Positions 1 through 10,869 are shown, counted from the first letter of the stretch. The stretch is DNA of 64,000 bases from Geosiphon pyriformis (GCA_016748015.1 JAAOMT010000512.1:78263-142262), one strand, 5' to 3'. Program-made: numbers and translations. Notes: generated by a model not told the origin, from the letters alone.

Positions 1-1243
1 CTTCTTTGGTTGGATATGTGTGACTTGCAATTTGGTAGTAAGTTTTTACTTCATCTTTATAATCAAATCCAGTTAATTCCATGGTATACTCAATATATTC
101 AGCTTCTTTCATTTGGTGGACATCTTTTTGGGTGGCTCTATTGATCAATGTCATTGCTAGGTCAAAAATTATTTCAGCATTATGAGGGTAGTGGTAAAGT
201 TTATTGAGAGCACTGTTGTATGCTACATCAAATGGTGTTCTTCTTCTGACTTTTTCCGAAATTGATAGAGCATATTGACAGGTTTGATTACATACTCCTC
301 TTCTCATTGCAACATCAATCCAGTTGCATTCTTCTGGTAGCATATCTCCACATGTAAGACAAGATGTGTTGTCCCATTTTCCACTTCTTTTTGGAGATCC
401 AAATCGTTCTTTATGGCATGCTTTGCAAAAGTAATAGATACGAGTTTCATATTCCTCTTCTGAAGAAATACATGCTCTCATTGATGAAAGCTTTTTTTTG
501 CAATCTTTGCATTTGAGTGGAATATAGAATGGTTGTTTCTGTGGTTCTGGTGTAGAATATCTAACTTTCTTCCATTCTCTTGATTCTTCAAAAATCTTCT
601 GTTCTGTTTCTTTAGCCCAATTGGATATTGATCCAAGAGCCATGTAGGTTTCAGTAAATGGCATTTCTTTCTCCTCTTCAAATTCAAATACTGGGACTTT
701 TTCTGATTATTTGTTAAAGATACCACAAGTTGCAGGTACTATGATATATTGTCCTTGGTATGAGATTTTAAGTTCTTGAGTTTCCCAGTTCAGGTTTGCA
801 TTGGCCTTGAGAAGCCAATCATTTCCGACTAGAGCTTGGTATTGGGGTGCATCCATAACAGGAACTTTAACTGGAATGGTGATTCTATCAATTGTAAAGG
901 GGAAATTATTAATTTCTCCTACTGGAGTCTTCTTTATACCATTAGCTGTGACAATAACTGTTTGAGCTGATCTGTCTACATTTTGTTTGAGTTGTTGCAT
1001 CAGCTGGTAAGTAATAATACTTCCAGCTGATCCACTATTTAAGATTAAGCAAATGGGTTTTCCTTCTACTGTAGCTTCTGTATACATAGCAGTAATTGCT
1101 TTCTGTTCATTGATTGCTGCATTACTAAGCAGAAATGGTGATTCATTTGCTTCAAATTCAAATGGAAATATATTTAACAGATTGGCATTTTGGACAATTT
1201 GAGCTGGTGGAATGGTGTGGTTGGAAGGGTTTAATCTTGGCAC
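1..1243 (-). pseudogene. Aspartic protease plus Cys-rich (CxxC) module of element A
   Basis: One reading frame runs from 1243 to the window edge with a single TAA at 704-706. The protease core has the retropepsin active-site block, but the catalytic Asp is Asn (LILNSGSAGS), a G-to-A change that should abolish activity. After the stop the same frame enters a domain with four CxxC pairs (CKDC, FCKAC, CLTCGD, and CNQTC as a C-x3-C variant), separated by about 30, 20 and 20 residues, then a helical stretch (TPFDVAYNSALNKLYHYPH). The domain looks like a zinc ribbon or treble clef; I do not recognise the family. The dUTPase that follows it in B and C would lie beyond base 1. Confidence 0.75.
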
Positions 1244-1679
1244 TGCAACTTCATCTTCAGAAAGTGCAGTTTGTTGAAAATCCGATTCCTCTGGTATTGT
1301 AAGATAATTGGTTGAGTATAATAGTAATTGGGTCTTTGCTGACCAGAATTTCGGGGAACCAACTGGTTATTTGAATTGATTCTGTTGTTGTTACTCTGCA
1401 ATTGATTTTGGGGTGTGAATTAGTTATGTTGAACCAATCTTCTTGCTGGTACTTGATATTGTTGAGTGGGTGGTGTCTGATATGGCTGAATTGGTAAAGG
1501 TTGCTGATATTGTTGCTGTATTGGTTGTAAAGCTGGTGAATAGTAACTGTTTTGATTTTGTGGTCTTGGTAAATAATAGGTTGGTGGTGGAGATTGGTAA
1601 TAAGATTGTTGTGGTAAAGAGTAACGTTGATTACTCCTGTTTTGTTGGTCTCTTTGTAATTTCCTACAATCTCATTTCT

Positions 1680-3123
1680 AGTGTCCTGAAATTCCACAAT
1701 AATGACAATTTTGAAGTTGGTTGTTGGATGGTGATCCAAAATTGTTTTGGTTGCATTGTTGTGGGGGTTGATATCTTTGTGGTTGTTGTTGGTTTGTGAA
1801 GTAGCTTTCAACCTTTTTTGTGAGTTGGTCTATCTTCTCTTCAGCTGCTGAGCTGGTTTCTCCAATTGCAAAGTTTACAAGCTTGGTGTGATTTGCTTCT
1901 TCTATTGTCATTTTATAGCTCTTTGCATGTCTAATAGTAGTTGCTAAGTCTGCTGAAGCATGTGAATGGACTTTCTTAATCAGTTTGTTTTTTAACCCTG
2001 CTATAAACTGATCCAGAATTTGAGCATCAGAATAGTAGTCATTGGTTTCTAATTGTCAGATTCGTCTAAGAAGTTTGTTAAATCTTTCAAGATAGGTCAT
2101 AACAGTTTCAGATGTTTTTTGTTTGATATTGCAAAAGTGGTTTCTGAGAGTAATAAAGGTATTGTTGTTGGTGAATTGTTGTAGAAAAGCATCTTTGAAT
2201 GCTTGCCAGTTTTCAAATAGTTCTTCTAAATTTTCAAACCATTCTTCTGCTGTTCTTTGAAGAAAGTAGGAAATTGCTTTAAGCATTCTTGCTGCAATCC
2301 AACCATTTGCATCTTCTGCTTTTTGAACTTTGTCAAGCCATTTTTGAGGACTGGTATTATTGTCTTCACCAGTGAATTCTGGGATTTTTGCAATGTAAGC
2401 AGTTGCCATTTTTTCTTCGTTTTCTGTAATTTCTTCTGGTTTTGATTCAGTTTCTTCACTTTCCAAGCTTTCTGAATGATTACTTTTATTTTCCTGTAAG
2501 TAATCAATGATATTGGCACTTGTTGATATTGGTTCCTGCTGTTGAATAGGGTTTCTAGATGACTGAAAATCTTCTGGTCTGGAGAAGCAGTTAAGTGGTG
2601 AATTTGGTGTTTGTGGTTGAATAAGTAAAATTAGAAATAGTGTAATAGAAAGTGGTAATTTGATATTGGTTCCTTGTTCAAATATTTGCAAGTGTTTGGC
2701 AGTTGTCTTTTGTAGTGTTGGAGTGTTTGGAGTGGTTTTTGAGTATTGCTTCAATCTTTGTTTGTCTTTGTTGCTTGTTTCTGTCTCTGATTTAAACTCA
2801 ATAGAGTATTGAGACTGTATTGGGTATTTTTCTTCACAATACTCAATAATGTTAAAATTAAGTTCTTAGAAGTAAGTAGCAAGTGTTTTACTGTTCAGGT
2901 CTTCTGTTTCTAATTGTGAATAGTGCACTAAATTATTGTAAAAGTTGCTTCTAACTTCTGAAATGTTGTAGTTTCTAAAAAGATAATTGTTGATGCAGTT
3001 TTTAATGTATTGGTATACTGATTTCTTAACAACTTCAATTCCGTCTGGAATGTTGAATCTTTGCTTGCAGTAGGTGTAAATTGACTTGTAATACTCTAGA
3101 ATTGCTGTGTCTGGTGTGGTCAC
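1680..3123 (-). pseudogene. Gag of element A, with broken CCHC knuckle
   Basis: The frame opens at a GTG (3123-3121); element B has GTG at the same place and no ATG is available upstream of an in-frame stop, so the original start is unclear. It encodes an N-terminal helical region, an acidic linker, then a Retrotrans_gag-type core (KIPEFTGEDNNTSPQKWLD onward, with conserved W and F positions), a Gln-rich tail and a zinc knuckle NCHYCGISGH. In-frame stops occur near 2864 and 2055, and two more (TAG, TGA) sit inside the knuckle right after its His. Gag would form the virus-like particle and bind element RNA. Confidence 0.8.
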
Positions 3124-3153
3124 TACTTTAAATTTGTTGTTGCTGTGTTATTT

Positions 3154-3169
3154 CTATGGAAGAGCACCA
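3154..3169 (-). other. Primer-binding site of element A
   Basis: Minus strand reads TGGTGCTCTTCCATAG two bases after the LTR terminus AACA. The TGG start matches a tRNA 3' CCA end. Family 1 elements share the first seven bases, so both families probably use tRNAs ending AGCACCA. The tRNA is not identified. Confidence 0.6.
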
Positions 3170-3171
3170 AA

Positions 3172-4161
3172 TGTTACTGGAGATTTTTGGTCTTTTTTCT
3201 TGAATGTTGTAACTGTCTGTTGGTTGCAAATTTACATTTTCTAGAAGTAGTTGAACCTCCAATAACTGAATTTCTCTTCAAATTATCTCCTATAATTTGA
3301 ACTATTAGGCTTATAAGTGGAATGGCCAATTCCGTGCCAGTTGCTTTGTGTAGTTATGTTGTAGTAAACATCAACTCTTTCCCAAAAATTGCTTGTCTGG
3401 AAGCTTACTAAAAATGTGTAGTTACTTTGCTGTGAAAGTCAACTCTTCTACAGGAATCTCATCTGTAGGCTACTCTAATGATTGTAATAAGAAAAGAAAA
3501 GAAAAATAAAAGAAATGTAAAAAAAATAGGATTTTATCAAGGAAAACGTTTTCTATCCAGGCCTGGAGTCACTAACAGTTTACTGAAATTTGTAGCTAAT
3601 CAATTTCAAAACGTTAGTTGGGTTTTAAGGATTTTCCAAGTGCAATAATTAAAGAATTTGGTTTTTCAAATTATTTGATATTTATTTCTTTTTGTGTATA
3701 TAGAAATAGTTCTAAGTGATAACTCTAAAGTAAGATATATTTTCTTGAAGAAAAAAGCTTTTTTTTTATACAATTTGTTGTAGTACTAGTCTATAAACTT
3801 GCACTTTTTCTCTTTGCTCAAATTTTGGCAAACTAAAGATATATTTTGATAAACTACAAGTTATTTCACTGAACTATTGATTAATTTGGATGAACTATTC
3901 ATAATTTCGGCAAATTTCTATAAATTTCGGCAAATTTCTGTAAATTTTGGCGAATTTTAGAATGTTACAAAGTTCAGGGTATTGTGTAATTTGATCATCT
4001 TACTTTCTGTTGTACTAATTGGATTATTAATTGAATCATGATATGTAATAAATTGATTAAATAATAAGTGATAATTTGAAATGATATTAATATACTAATT
4101 AATTATAAAGATTATAAGAGTAATTTCATGCTAATTACTAGCTAAAATTCTACTGGTAACA
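3172..4161 (-). repeat. 5' LTR of element A (family-2 LTR, 990 bp)
   Basis: It is bounded by TGTTAC and GTAACA, an inverted terminal repeat typical of LTRs. Reverse-complemented, it aligns along its length with 22150-23112 (B) and 31732-32701 (C); shared blocks include the TAGAATTTTAGCTA start and the ACTTGTAGTTT segment. It is the best preserved of the three family-2 LTRs, consistent with A being the youngest family-2 insertion here. Confidence 0.85.
3902..3958 (-). repeat. 20-bp tandem array of TTTGCCGAAATT motifs in family-2 U3
   Basis: Three consecutive units of about 20 bp each carry AATTTCGGCAAATTT (plus-strand reading). Degenerate, more spread copies of the same motif lie at the matching place in the B LTR (about 22350-22450) and C LTR (about 31930-32030). 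The position, a few hundred bases inside the LTR 5' end, fits a U3 enhancer. That function is inference. Confidence 0.55.
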
Positions 4162-4205
4162 GTGCTTTCTTATGGAAATAATACAGCAATAACAACTTCA
4201 AAGTA

Positions 4206-5690
4206 GTGACCACACCAAACACAACAACTCTAAAGTATTATTAGTCAATATCTACCCACTGTAAGCAAAAATTCAACATCCCAGATAGAATTGAAATTTT
4301 CAAAAAATCACTATACCAATACATTAAAAACCGCATTAACAATTATTTTTTTGGAAATTACAACATTTTAGAAGTTAAAAACAATCTCTACAATAATTTA
4401 TTACACCATTTATCATTGAGAACTGAAAACCTTAACAGTGAAACACTTGCCACCTACTTTCAAGAACTCAATTTTAACATTATTTAATACTGTGAAGAAA
4501 AATACCCAGTACAGTCCAAATACTTTTTTGACTTTAAATCAGAAACAGAAACAATCAACAAAGGCAAACAAAAAGTGAAACAATACTCAAAAACCATTCC
4601 AAACACTTCAATACCACCAAAGACAACTGCCAAACACTTGCAAACACCAGAACAAGGAACCAGTGTTAAATTACTACTTTCTATTACATCATTTTCAATT
4701 TTACTTGCTCAACCACAAACACTAAATTTACCACTTACCCATTTCTTTAGACCAGAAAATTTTCAGTCACCTAAAAGTCCTACTTAATAGCAGGAACCAA
4801 TATTAACCAGCACCAATATTATTGATTACTTACAAAAAAACAAAAGTAATTATTTAGAGAACTTGGAAAGTAAAGAAACTGAATTAAAACAAGAAGAAAC
4901 CACAGAAAATGAAGAAAAAATGGCAACTGCTTACATTACAAAGATTCCAGAATTCATGAATAAAGATAATAATACCAGTTCTCAAGAATGGCTTGACAAA
5001 GTTCAGAAAGCAGGAGATGCAAATGGATGAAATACAGCAAAAATGCTCAAAGCAATCTTATATTTTCTTTAAGTAACTACAAGAAAATGGTTTAAAAACT
5101 TAGAAGAATCATTTGAAAATTGGCAAGCATTCAAAGATGCTTTTTTACAACAATTCACTAACAACAACATCTCTATTACTCTTAACAATTGCTTTCACAA
5201 TATCAAACAAAAAACATTTGAAACTGTTATAACTTATCTTGAAAGATTTAATAATCTTCTTAGACAAATTCAACAATTGAAAACCAATGAATACTATTCC
5301 AATGCCCAGATTTTAGATCAGTTTATAGCAGAATTAAAAGACAAATCGATCAAGAAAGTTTGTCCATATGCCCCAAAAAACTTAGGAACAGTCATTAAAC
5401 ATATAAAAAACTATGAAATGGTAATAAAAGAAGCAAATTATATCAAACTTGTGAATTTTGCTATTGAAAAAACCAGTTCAGCAGCTAAAGAAAAAATTGA
5501 CCAACTTACAAAAAAGGTTGAAAACTATTTTACCAACCAACAACAGCAACAACAAACACAAAGATATTAGCCACCACAATAACAAAACCAAAACAACTAT
5601 CTATTATTATTATCCAACAGTCAAAACCAAAGTTGTTACTATTGTGGAATTCCAGGACATTGGAAATGAAACTGCAAAAAGCTACAAAGA
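4206..5690 (+). pseudogene. Gag of element B
   Basis: Homologous throughout to gag of element A, on the opposite strand. It begins at the same GTG codon and decays quickly, with stops such as one at 4250 and several in the Retrotrans_gag core. The longest intact pieces are 4575-4787 and 5277-5570. The latter has the C-terminal part (KLVNFAIEKTSSAAKEK) and a Gln-rich tail. The CCHC block (NQSCYYCGIPGHWK-like, about 5625-5690) is shifted to another frame by an indel. Confidence 0.75.
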
Positions 5691-6035
5691 GACCAATAAA
5701 ACAGAAGTAATCAATATTACTTTTCAACACAGCAATCTTATTATTAGCCTCTACTATCAGTCTACTATTTCCCAAGACCTCAATAGTAAAACAGTTGCTA
5801 TTAATCTTCTTCACAGCAACAATATTAACAACCCCTACCAATCTAATAGTATCAACAGCCATCTATACAACAATACTAAGTATCTGCCCAAAAATTGGTT
5901 CAGCAAAACCAATTCACATCTCAAAGTCAATTCCAGAATAATAACAACAGAATCAACTCAAACAACCAGTTAGTTCTCTGAAATTCTGATCAGCAAAGAT
6001 CCAATCACTACTACACCCAACCCAGCTATCTTATT

Positions 6036-6640
6036 ATGCCTAAAAAATCGGATTTTCAACAAACTGCACTTTCTGAAGATAAAGTTACAGCATCAAGATC
6101 AAACTCTTTTAACAATACTATTTCACCAGCTCAAATTGCTCAAAATGCCAATCTCTTAGATATATTTTCATTTGAATTTAAAGCCAATGAATTACCATTT
6201 TTGCTTAACAATGCAGCAGTTAATGAGCAAAAAACAATTACCACTATGTATACTGAAGCTGAGGTAAAAGAAAAACAAATCTGCTTAATTTTAAACAGTG
6301 AATCTGCTGAAAGCATTATTATCTACCAACTAATACAACAGCTTGGAAAAAATGTTGACAGACCAGCTCAAACTGTTATTGTTATAGCAGATGAAATGAA
6401 AAAGACACCAGTAAGAAAAATTGACAATTTCTTATTTATTATTAATGAAATCACCATTCCAGTCAAAGTTCTAGTCATGGATACATTCTAATACTAAGCT
6501 TTTATTAGATATGATTGGCTTCTCAAGGCCAATACAAATTTAGATTAGAAAACCCAAGAATTAAAGATTTCATACCAAAGATAATACATCAGAGTATCTG
6601 CCACTTGTGGTACTTTTAATAAAAAATCTAAGAAAGCTCC
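6036..6640 (+). pseudogene. Aspartic protease of element B
   Basis: The frame from 6036 to 6491 matches the protease of element A residue for residue over long stretches. The active site reads LILNSESAES: Asp to Asn and both flanking Gly to Glu, all explained by G-to-A changes. After a stop at 6489 the frame continues into the WLLKAN segment and onward to about 6640. Confidence 0.75.
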
Positions 6641-6759
6641 AGTATTCGAATTTGAAAAGATAAAAGAACTACCAGTTACTGAAACCTTTATGGCTCTTGG
6701 ATTAACATCTAATTGGACTGAAAAAACAGAACAAAAAATCTTTGAAAAAACCAGAAAAT

Positions 6760-7440
6760 AAAATGTAGTTAGATATTCTACACCAAAACCACAGAAACAA
6801 CCACCTTATATCTTACTTAAATGCAAAGACTACAACAAAAAACTTTATCAATGGAAGCATGTATTTTTCCAGAAAAGAAATATGAAACTTGCATCTGCTA
6901 CTTTTGCAAAGCATGTTATAGAGAACGATTTGAATATCCCAAAAGAAATAGAAAATAGAACAACATTTTTTGCTTCACATGTAAAGATATGCTATCAGAA
7001 AAATACAACTGGATTGATGTTGCAATAAGAGGAGGAGTATGTGATCAAACCTGTCAATATGCTCTATTAATCTTGGAAAAAGTCAAAAGAGAAACACCTT
7101 TTGATACAGCATACAACAGTGCTTTCAACAAACTTTACCACTATTCTTATGATGCTAAAATGATCTTTGATTTAGCAATGGCTTTAATCAATAGAACCAC
7201 ACAGGAAGATGTCCAACAAATGAAAAAAGCTGAGTACATTAAATATACAATAAAATTAACTGGATTCAACTATGAAGATGAAGTGGAAACATATCACCAA
7301 ATTACAAGTTATATTTATCCAACCCAAGAAGCTCAAATTTAACAATTGAAGTAAATGAATATTCAATTGTGTAAAAAATACATCATGTCTTGTAATAACA
7401 AATGGTGTTCAGAATGCTATGTCTTTAGTATCTTCTTGCT
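6760..7440 (+). pseudogene. Cys-rich (CxxC) module of element B
   Basis: Matches the Cys-rich module of element A. The intact part (6989-7342) holds CDQTCQYAL and the helical block TPFDTAYNSAFNKLYHYSYD; the first three CxxC pairs lie upstream in a shifted frame (CYFCKAC-like near 6895-6915). A second small cluster, CKKYIMSCNNKWCSEC, follows at about 7368-7420. The module sits between protease and dUTPase and is of unknown function; zinc binding is inferred from the Cys spacing. Confidence 0.65.
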
Positions 7441-7549
7441 CAGTGAAGATGATCAAGAGGAAATTGAGTTTGGAGAACATAAGCCAAAAGAGAAAATCAC
7501 AACAACCCCAATTTATCTTACTGAAAACCAGCCTGCTATACAACTCAAA

Positions 7550-8032
7550 TACTTTGACAACAATAGAAAAAGAATAAAACCAGAAAAAGCCCATGAAATT
7601 AATGCAAGATACAATCTACAATATTCTGACAAAGATACTTTGGTTCTTTAACCAAAATTCTTAACCAAAATCAATTTCAAAATTGCTTTTGAAATACCAC
7701 CAGGAGCAATGATACAAATTGCTTTTTGATTATTATTGGCAAGTAAAAGAATCAATGTTAGAAAAAGAATCATAGATACAGAATATATTGGAGATATTAC
7801 TATCATGTTACAGAATGAAACAGACAAACCATTCAGGATTGAACATGCTGAAAAAATTGCCCAAGCAATTTATCTACCTTTAATTAATATTTTGGGTTTA
7901 CAATCAGTTAACAACAGAGAACAATTAGGAAAAAGTGAAAGAGGAACTCAAGATTTTGGTTCAACTAGACAATTTACAGTTCCAGTAAACATAGTTCTTA
8001 ATGCACAGAATAAATCTCACCAGATTTTTTAA
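7550..8032 (+). pseudogene. dUTPase domain of element B
   Basis: Four of the five motifs of trimeric dUTPases are visible in order: motif 1 (KAHEINARYNLQYS, decayed), motif 3 (RKRIIDTEYIGDITIMLQ, with the catalytic Asp and the Tyr), motif 4 (KIAQAIYLPL) and motif 5 (ERGTQDFGSTRQF). Motif 2 is present as LLASKRIN after a TGA at about 7727. The enzyme family hydrolyses dUTP to dUMP and PPi and keeps uracil out of cDNA. Here it lies inside pol between the Cys-rich module and RT. Stops show that this copy is dead. Confidence 0.8.
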
Positions 8033-8369
8033 CTTCTTCAACCAATTACTATTTCATCTTTTGAAGAACATCACGAAATTTATACTTGCTCAAAACCCAT
8101 CACTACTCAACAAATTTTTGAATTCAATAAACAAATCTGTTTAAAGCATGAAATATCAATCCCAAACATTTATATTCCCAAAAGAATGAAGAAATTTCAA
8201 GTTATATTCTACAACTCCAATAATTATTTTATTGTCTTATTAAATAAATTAAAGATTAGAAAACTCTCAAATTGTCTCTAATTTTATTAAAATTATAAGA
8301 CATACTCTACTTTCAAATCCAAACATCATCTTTACTATTAAAAACTACTACCTTTTAGAAGAAAAACTT

Positions 8370-9307
8370 TCTTAAATCAACATGGGTCTCTTAGAACTCC
8401 AACAACAAAAACAATTGAAACAGTTAATAGCTGAATTTGCAGATATATTTGCAAAAAACCATAATGACCTGAGAAAAACTAATATTATTCAACATCAAAT
8501 CCATATAGAAGATGTTCTACCAAAATGATAACAAGTCTATTAAGTTTTATCTGCTAGCCATCAATTTATTAAAGAAGAAATCCAAAAAATGCTCAATAAC
8601 GAATTAATTTAACCATCAAGAAGTCCATGGGCCTTACCAGTAGTTTTGGTTAAAAAGAAAAATAGAAAAATCAGATTTTGTGTTGACTATTGTCAACTGA
8701 ACAGTGTGACAATTGGAGATGCTTACTCTCTTGCAAAAATTGATGACATGCTAGATGCTTTAGGAAAAGCCAAGTTTTTTTCAACTTTAGACTTAGAAAG
8801 TGGATGCTAACAAGTCGAAATAGACCCAAAAGACCGACCCAAAACAGCATTTACCACCCAGAGAAGAAACTATGAGTTTAATATTATGCCTTTTAGATTC
8901 TGCAATGCACCAGCAACATTCCAGCAACTTATGGATGTTGTATATGAAGGACTTTTATGGCAATCAGTAGTTGTTTATCTTAATAATACTAATGTGTACT
9001 TATCAAGCTTTGAAGCCTATCTTATTTACCTGCAAGAAGTTTTTCAATGATTACAAAAAGCAGAATTGAAGTTGAACATTAAGAAATGTTACTTTGGAAA
9101 AACAAGCTTAATTTTTCTGGAACACATAGTTAGTAAAGATGGAGTTAAACCAAATCCAGGAACAATCAGTGCTGTCAAAAACTTTCAAACTTCCAAAAAT
9201 ATTACAAAGCTACAAGGATTTGTAAGATTAGCCTCCTATTATTGGAAATTCATAAAAGAATTTTTAGAGATTGCCAAACTACTCAACTATCTTATCAACA
9301 AAAATGT
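8370..9307 (+). pseudogene. Reverse transcriptase of element B, N-terminal part (cut by X1)
   Basis: Recognisable RT blocks are PWALPVVLVKKKNRKIRFCVDY, FSTLDLESG, FNIMPFRFCNAPATFQQLM and the catalytic motif, which reads YLNN where functional Ty3 RTs have YLDD. Both Asp are lost by G-to-A change. The thumb and connection region (LKLNIKKCYFGKTSLIFLE) follows. The frame ends where X1 is inserted; RNase H resumes at 19383. At least four stops are present. Confidence 0.85.
9304..9307. repeat. Target-site duplication of X1 (left copy)
   Basis: ATGT here and ACGT at 19379-19382 flank X1. The uninterrupted homologue in element C reads AAAATGTGCCATATT, so the pre-insertion site in B can be deduced and the right copy differs by one transition. 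Confidence 0.7.
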
Positions 9308-9719
9308 TGTTACAGTTGAATTTTTTGGGTCTCAAATTAACTAACAAACTCATAACTTGGTGCTTAAAACTACTCATGTTGTTGATAATATTTTTAAGTG
9401 GTTGGTATCTAAAGGTTTTCCAAATGAGTCCTTTGTATAATGGACAGAGATTCAATAGTTGTTTTATCCGTAGCTTCCCAGACTTGCAAGTCTGTCAATT
9501 TTTTTCTTGGCTTGGTGGCTGGCAATCCTCTGGTAAGTAATCCATATCTTCTGTACATGTTCTACTCCCTTGCAGGAGTTTTTTACCAGGCAATCCTTGA
9601 CGTCAGTAATCAGCACTTTCAATCAATTGGTTAGTGCACAATAACAAAATCACAGAAAATAAAGAAAATAAAGAAATCTAAAGAAATAAGCCAAGGTGAT
9701 TTGCAGATTAGTATCCTGT

Positions 9720-9792
9720 CAATAGCCATGATCAAAAGCTATTGTTCCAGTATGGTTAAGTATCAATTACTATCAACATAAAGTGTTGATAG
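9720..9792 (-). other. Twin hairpins in the transcribed part of the family-1 LTR
   Basis: Two perfect stems: CAATAGC/GCTATTG (9720-9726 with 9738-9744) and CTATCAACA/TGTTGATAG (9770-9778 with 9784-9792). Both recur in all four other family-1 LTRs, including the heavily mutated D LTR, where one pair becomes U-G. They lie about 100-180 bases downstream of the TATA box, so they would be in R/U5 RNA. A role in packaging, priming or 3' end formation is inference. Confidence 0.55.
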
Positions 9793-9898
9793 TGGAGAGT
9801 GGATTGAGATATGAAATAATTATTTATTTGATGATTGGGTTTTTAGGCTAAGGATTCTGTGGTATTGATTCCATCTTTTTTGTTTTTAATACTACTGC

Positions 9899-10109
9899 TA
9901 TATATACATATTTGAGATTTTTCAATTCCTCAATTCCTTGCAACAGGAATCTTGAATTTCTTGGAATCCTGCGATTTCTGATGAGAGGAATTCTGGGAAT
10001 TCTGGAATCCTGTGATTCCTTGTTGGAGAATTCTGAAATTCCTGAAATTCTGCAATTCCTCTGAGAGGAATCCTGGAATTCCACATTTACTATGTCTATC
10101 TCTGATTGG
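9899..10109 (-). promoter_or_regulatory. U3 promoter of family-1 LTR: CCAAT box, 41-bp repeat array, TATA box
   Basis: In sense order: an inverted ATTGG at 10105-10109 (CCAAT box, in AGCCAATCAGAG); a tandem array at 9945-10082 with units starting 9945, 9986, 10027 and 10066 (41, 41 and 39 bp) rich in GGAATTC dyads and TTCNNGAA; then TATATA at 9899-9904. The same layout is present in the other X1 and X2 LTRs. TTCNNGAA resembles half of a heat-shock element, but perfect alternating triplets are not seen, so HSF control is only a hypothesis. Confidence 0.6.
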
Positions 10110-10161
10110 CTAATATCTACTGACTAATAATACTATATTTTCCTATATTCTATAAGTAACA

Positions 10162-10177
10162 TTATTCCCTCCTTTTA
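10162..10177 (-). other. Polypurine tract of X1
   Basis: Minus strand reads TAAAAGGAGGGAATAA directly before the 3' LTR. The third ORF's stop codon overlaps its first bases. The X2 copy at 36007-36022 is identical, and D has a degraded version. Confidence 0.8.
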
Positions 10178-10179
10178 AT

Positions 10180-10834
10180 ATTAAGCTCTGTCAAAATCTA
10201 ATTCTTTTAATTCTTCCTCTTGAATTATTTTTTGAACTTCTTTTTTGAGTATTACTTGTGTTATTTAAATTTGTAATTTTTCAAATTGGGCATTGGTCAT
10301 TTTTCCTAATTGATTACTCGTAACTGTGTCCATTGCTGTGTTGAATAAGATTTTTGGTCAGTCTTGAAATTCCATATATAGCCAGTAAATGGCTCGAGCT
10401 TGTGTGGTTAGATTGTTTTTTCTCACAAATTGTTTCAGTTGTCTCAGTATTGTTGTGTCGAATAATCGTTTTGTTTTGTTGGTGTACAAATTCTGGATAT
10501 TTACGTGTTGTCCCAAGTGGAAATAGCAATAGTTTTTCAGAAATTGTTGTGTTCACCAAGTTCAATTTTCTCTAGTAAGTTTTTGGTGTAGTTCGACTAT
10601 TTGTTGTTCTTTTATGGCCAATTTTATCTTGGTCATAATTTTGTTAACAACATTTTCAAGTCTTTTCTGTACTTTGTATTGTAGTATCTTTGCCGTATTT
10701 TTGTAACAAATGGTTTGTTGATTGATTGTAATTTCTATTTTCTGGTGTTGAATTAATTGAAAAATTTGTTGAGCTAGTGAATAGATATTGTCCATAATTT
10801 CCATTTTTCTGATCTTTTCTGTCGTATTAACTAT
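10180..10834 (-). pseudogene. Third ORF of X1, downstream of integrase (about 219 codons)
   Basis: A separate reading frame follows the pol stop and ends in the polypurine tract. The start is ATA here (ATG in X2). Visible pieces are KIRKMEIMDNIYSLAQQ, a Gln/Lys-rich predicted helix, and ENWTWWTQQFLKNYCYFHLG onward, separated by one frameshift. There is no signal peptide or transmembrane segment, so it does not look like env despite the position. A homologue lies in the same place in family 2. Function unknown. Confidence 0.65.
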
Positions 10835-10869
10835 GTTTTTTATATATTCTTTTGTTGATTAATTGGACA

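Larger units (their letters stand above)
1..4161 (-). mobile_element. Ty3-type LTR retrotransposon A (family 2), 5' part, minus strand
   Basis: Read on the minus strand this is a 5' LTR (4161-3172), a primer-binding site, gag, aspartic protease and a Cys-rich domain, running off the window at base 1. The order and the Retrotrans_gag-like core place it with Ty3/mdg4 elements; RT and integrase of the same family are seen in B and C. It is degenerate: at least four in-frame stops and one frameshift. Its outer LTR end abuts the leader of element B, so A most likely inserted into B. The other LTR lies upstream of this window. Confidence 0.85.
9308..10161 (-). repeat. 3' LTR of X1 (854 bp)
   Basis: TGTTACAG to AAGTAACA, colinear without visible indels over the stretch compared with the 5' LTR at 18526-19378. 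Over the first 330 bp or so I count about 29 differences, every one a transition. Because the element is on the minus strand, this is the downstream LTR. Confidence 0.95.

Noticed and set aside
1443-1799. Plus-strand ORF of 118 codons inside gag of A
   Set aside because: Lies antisense to the Gln/Asn-rich gag tail; composition reflects the complement of CAA/AAC codons, no homologue in other copies as a conserved frame.
9945-10082. CRISPR-like array (regular 41-bp repeats)
   Set aside because: Units are direct tandem repeats without unique spacers, inside a eukaryotic LTR; same for 25867-26007.
10180-10834. Envelope gene in the third-ORF position
   Set aside because: No signal peptide, transmembrane span or cleavage site visible; too short.
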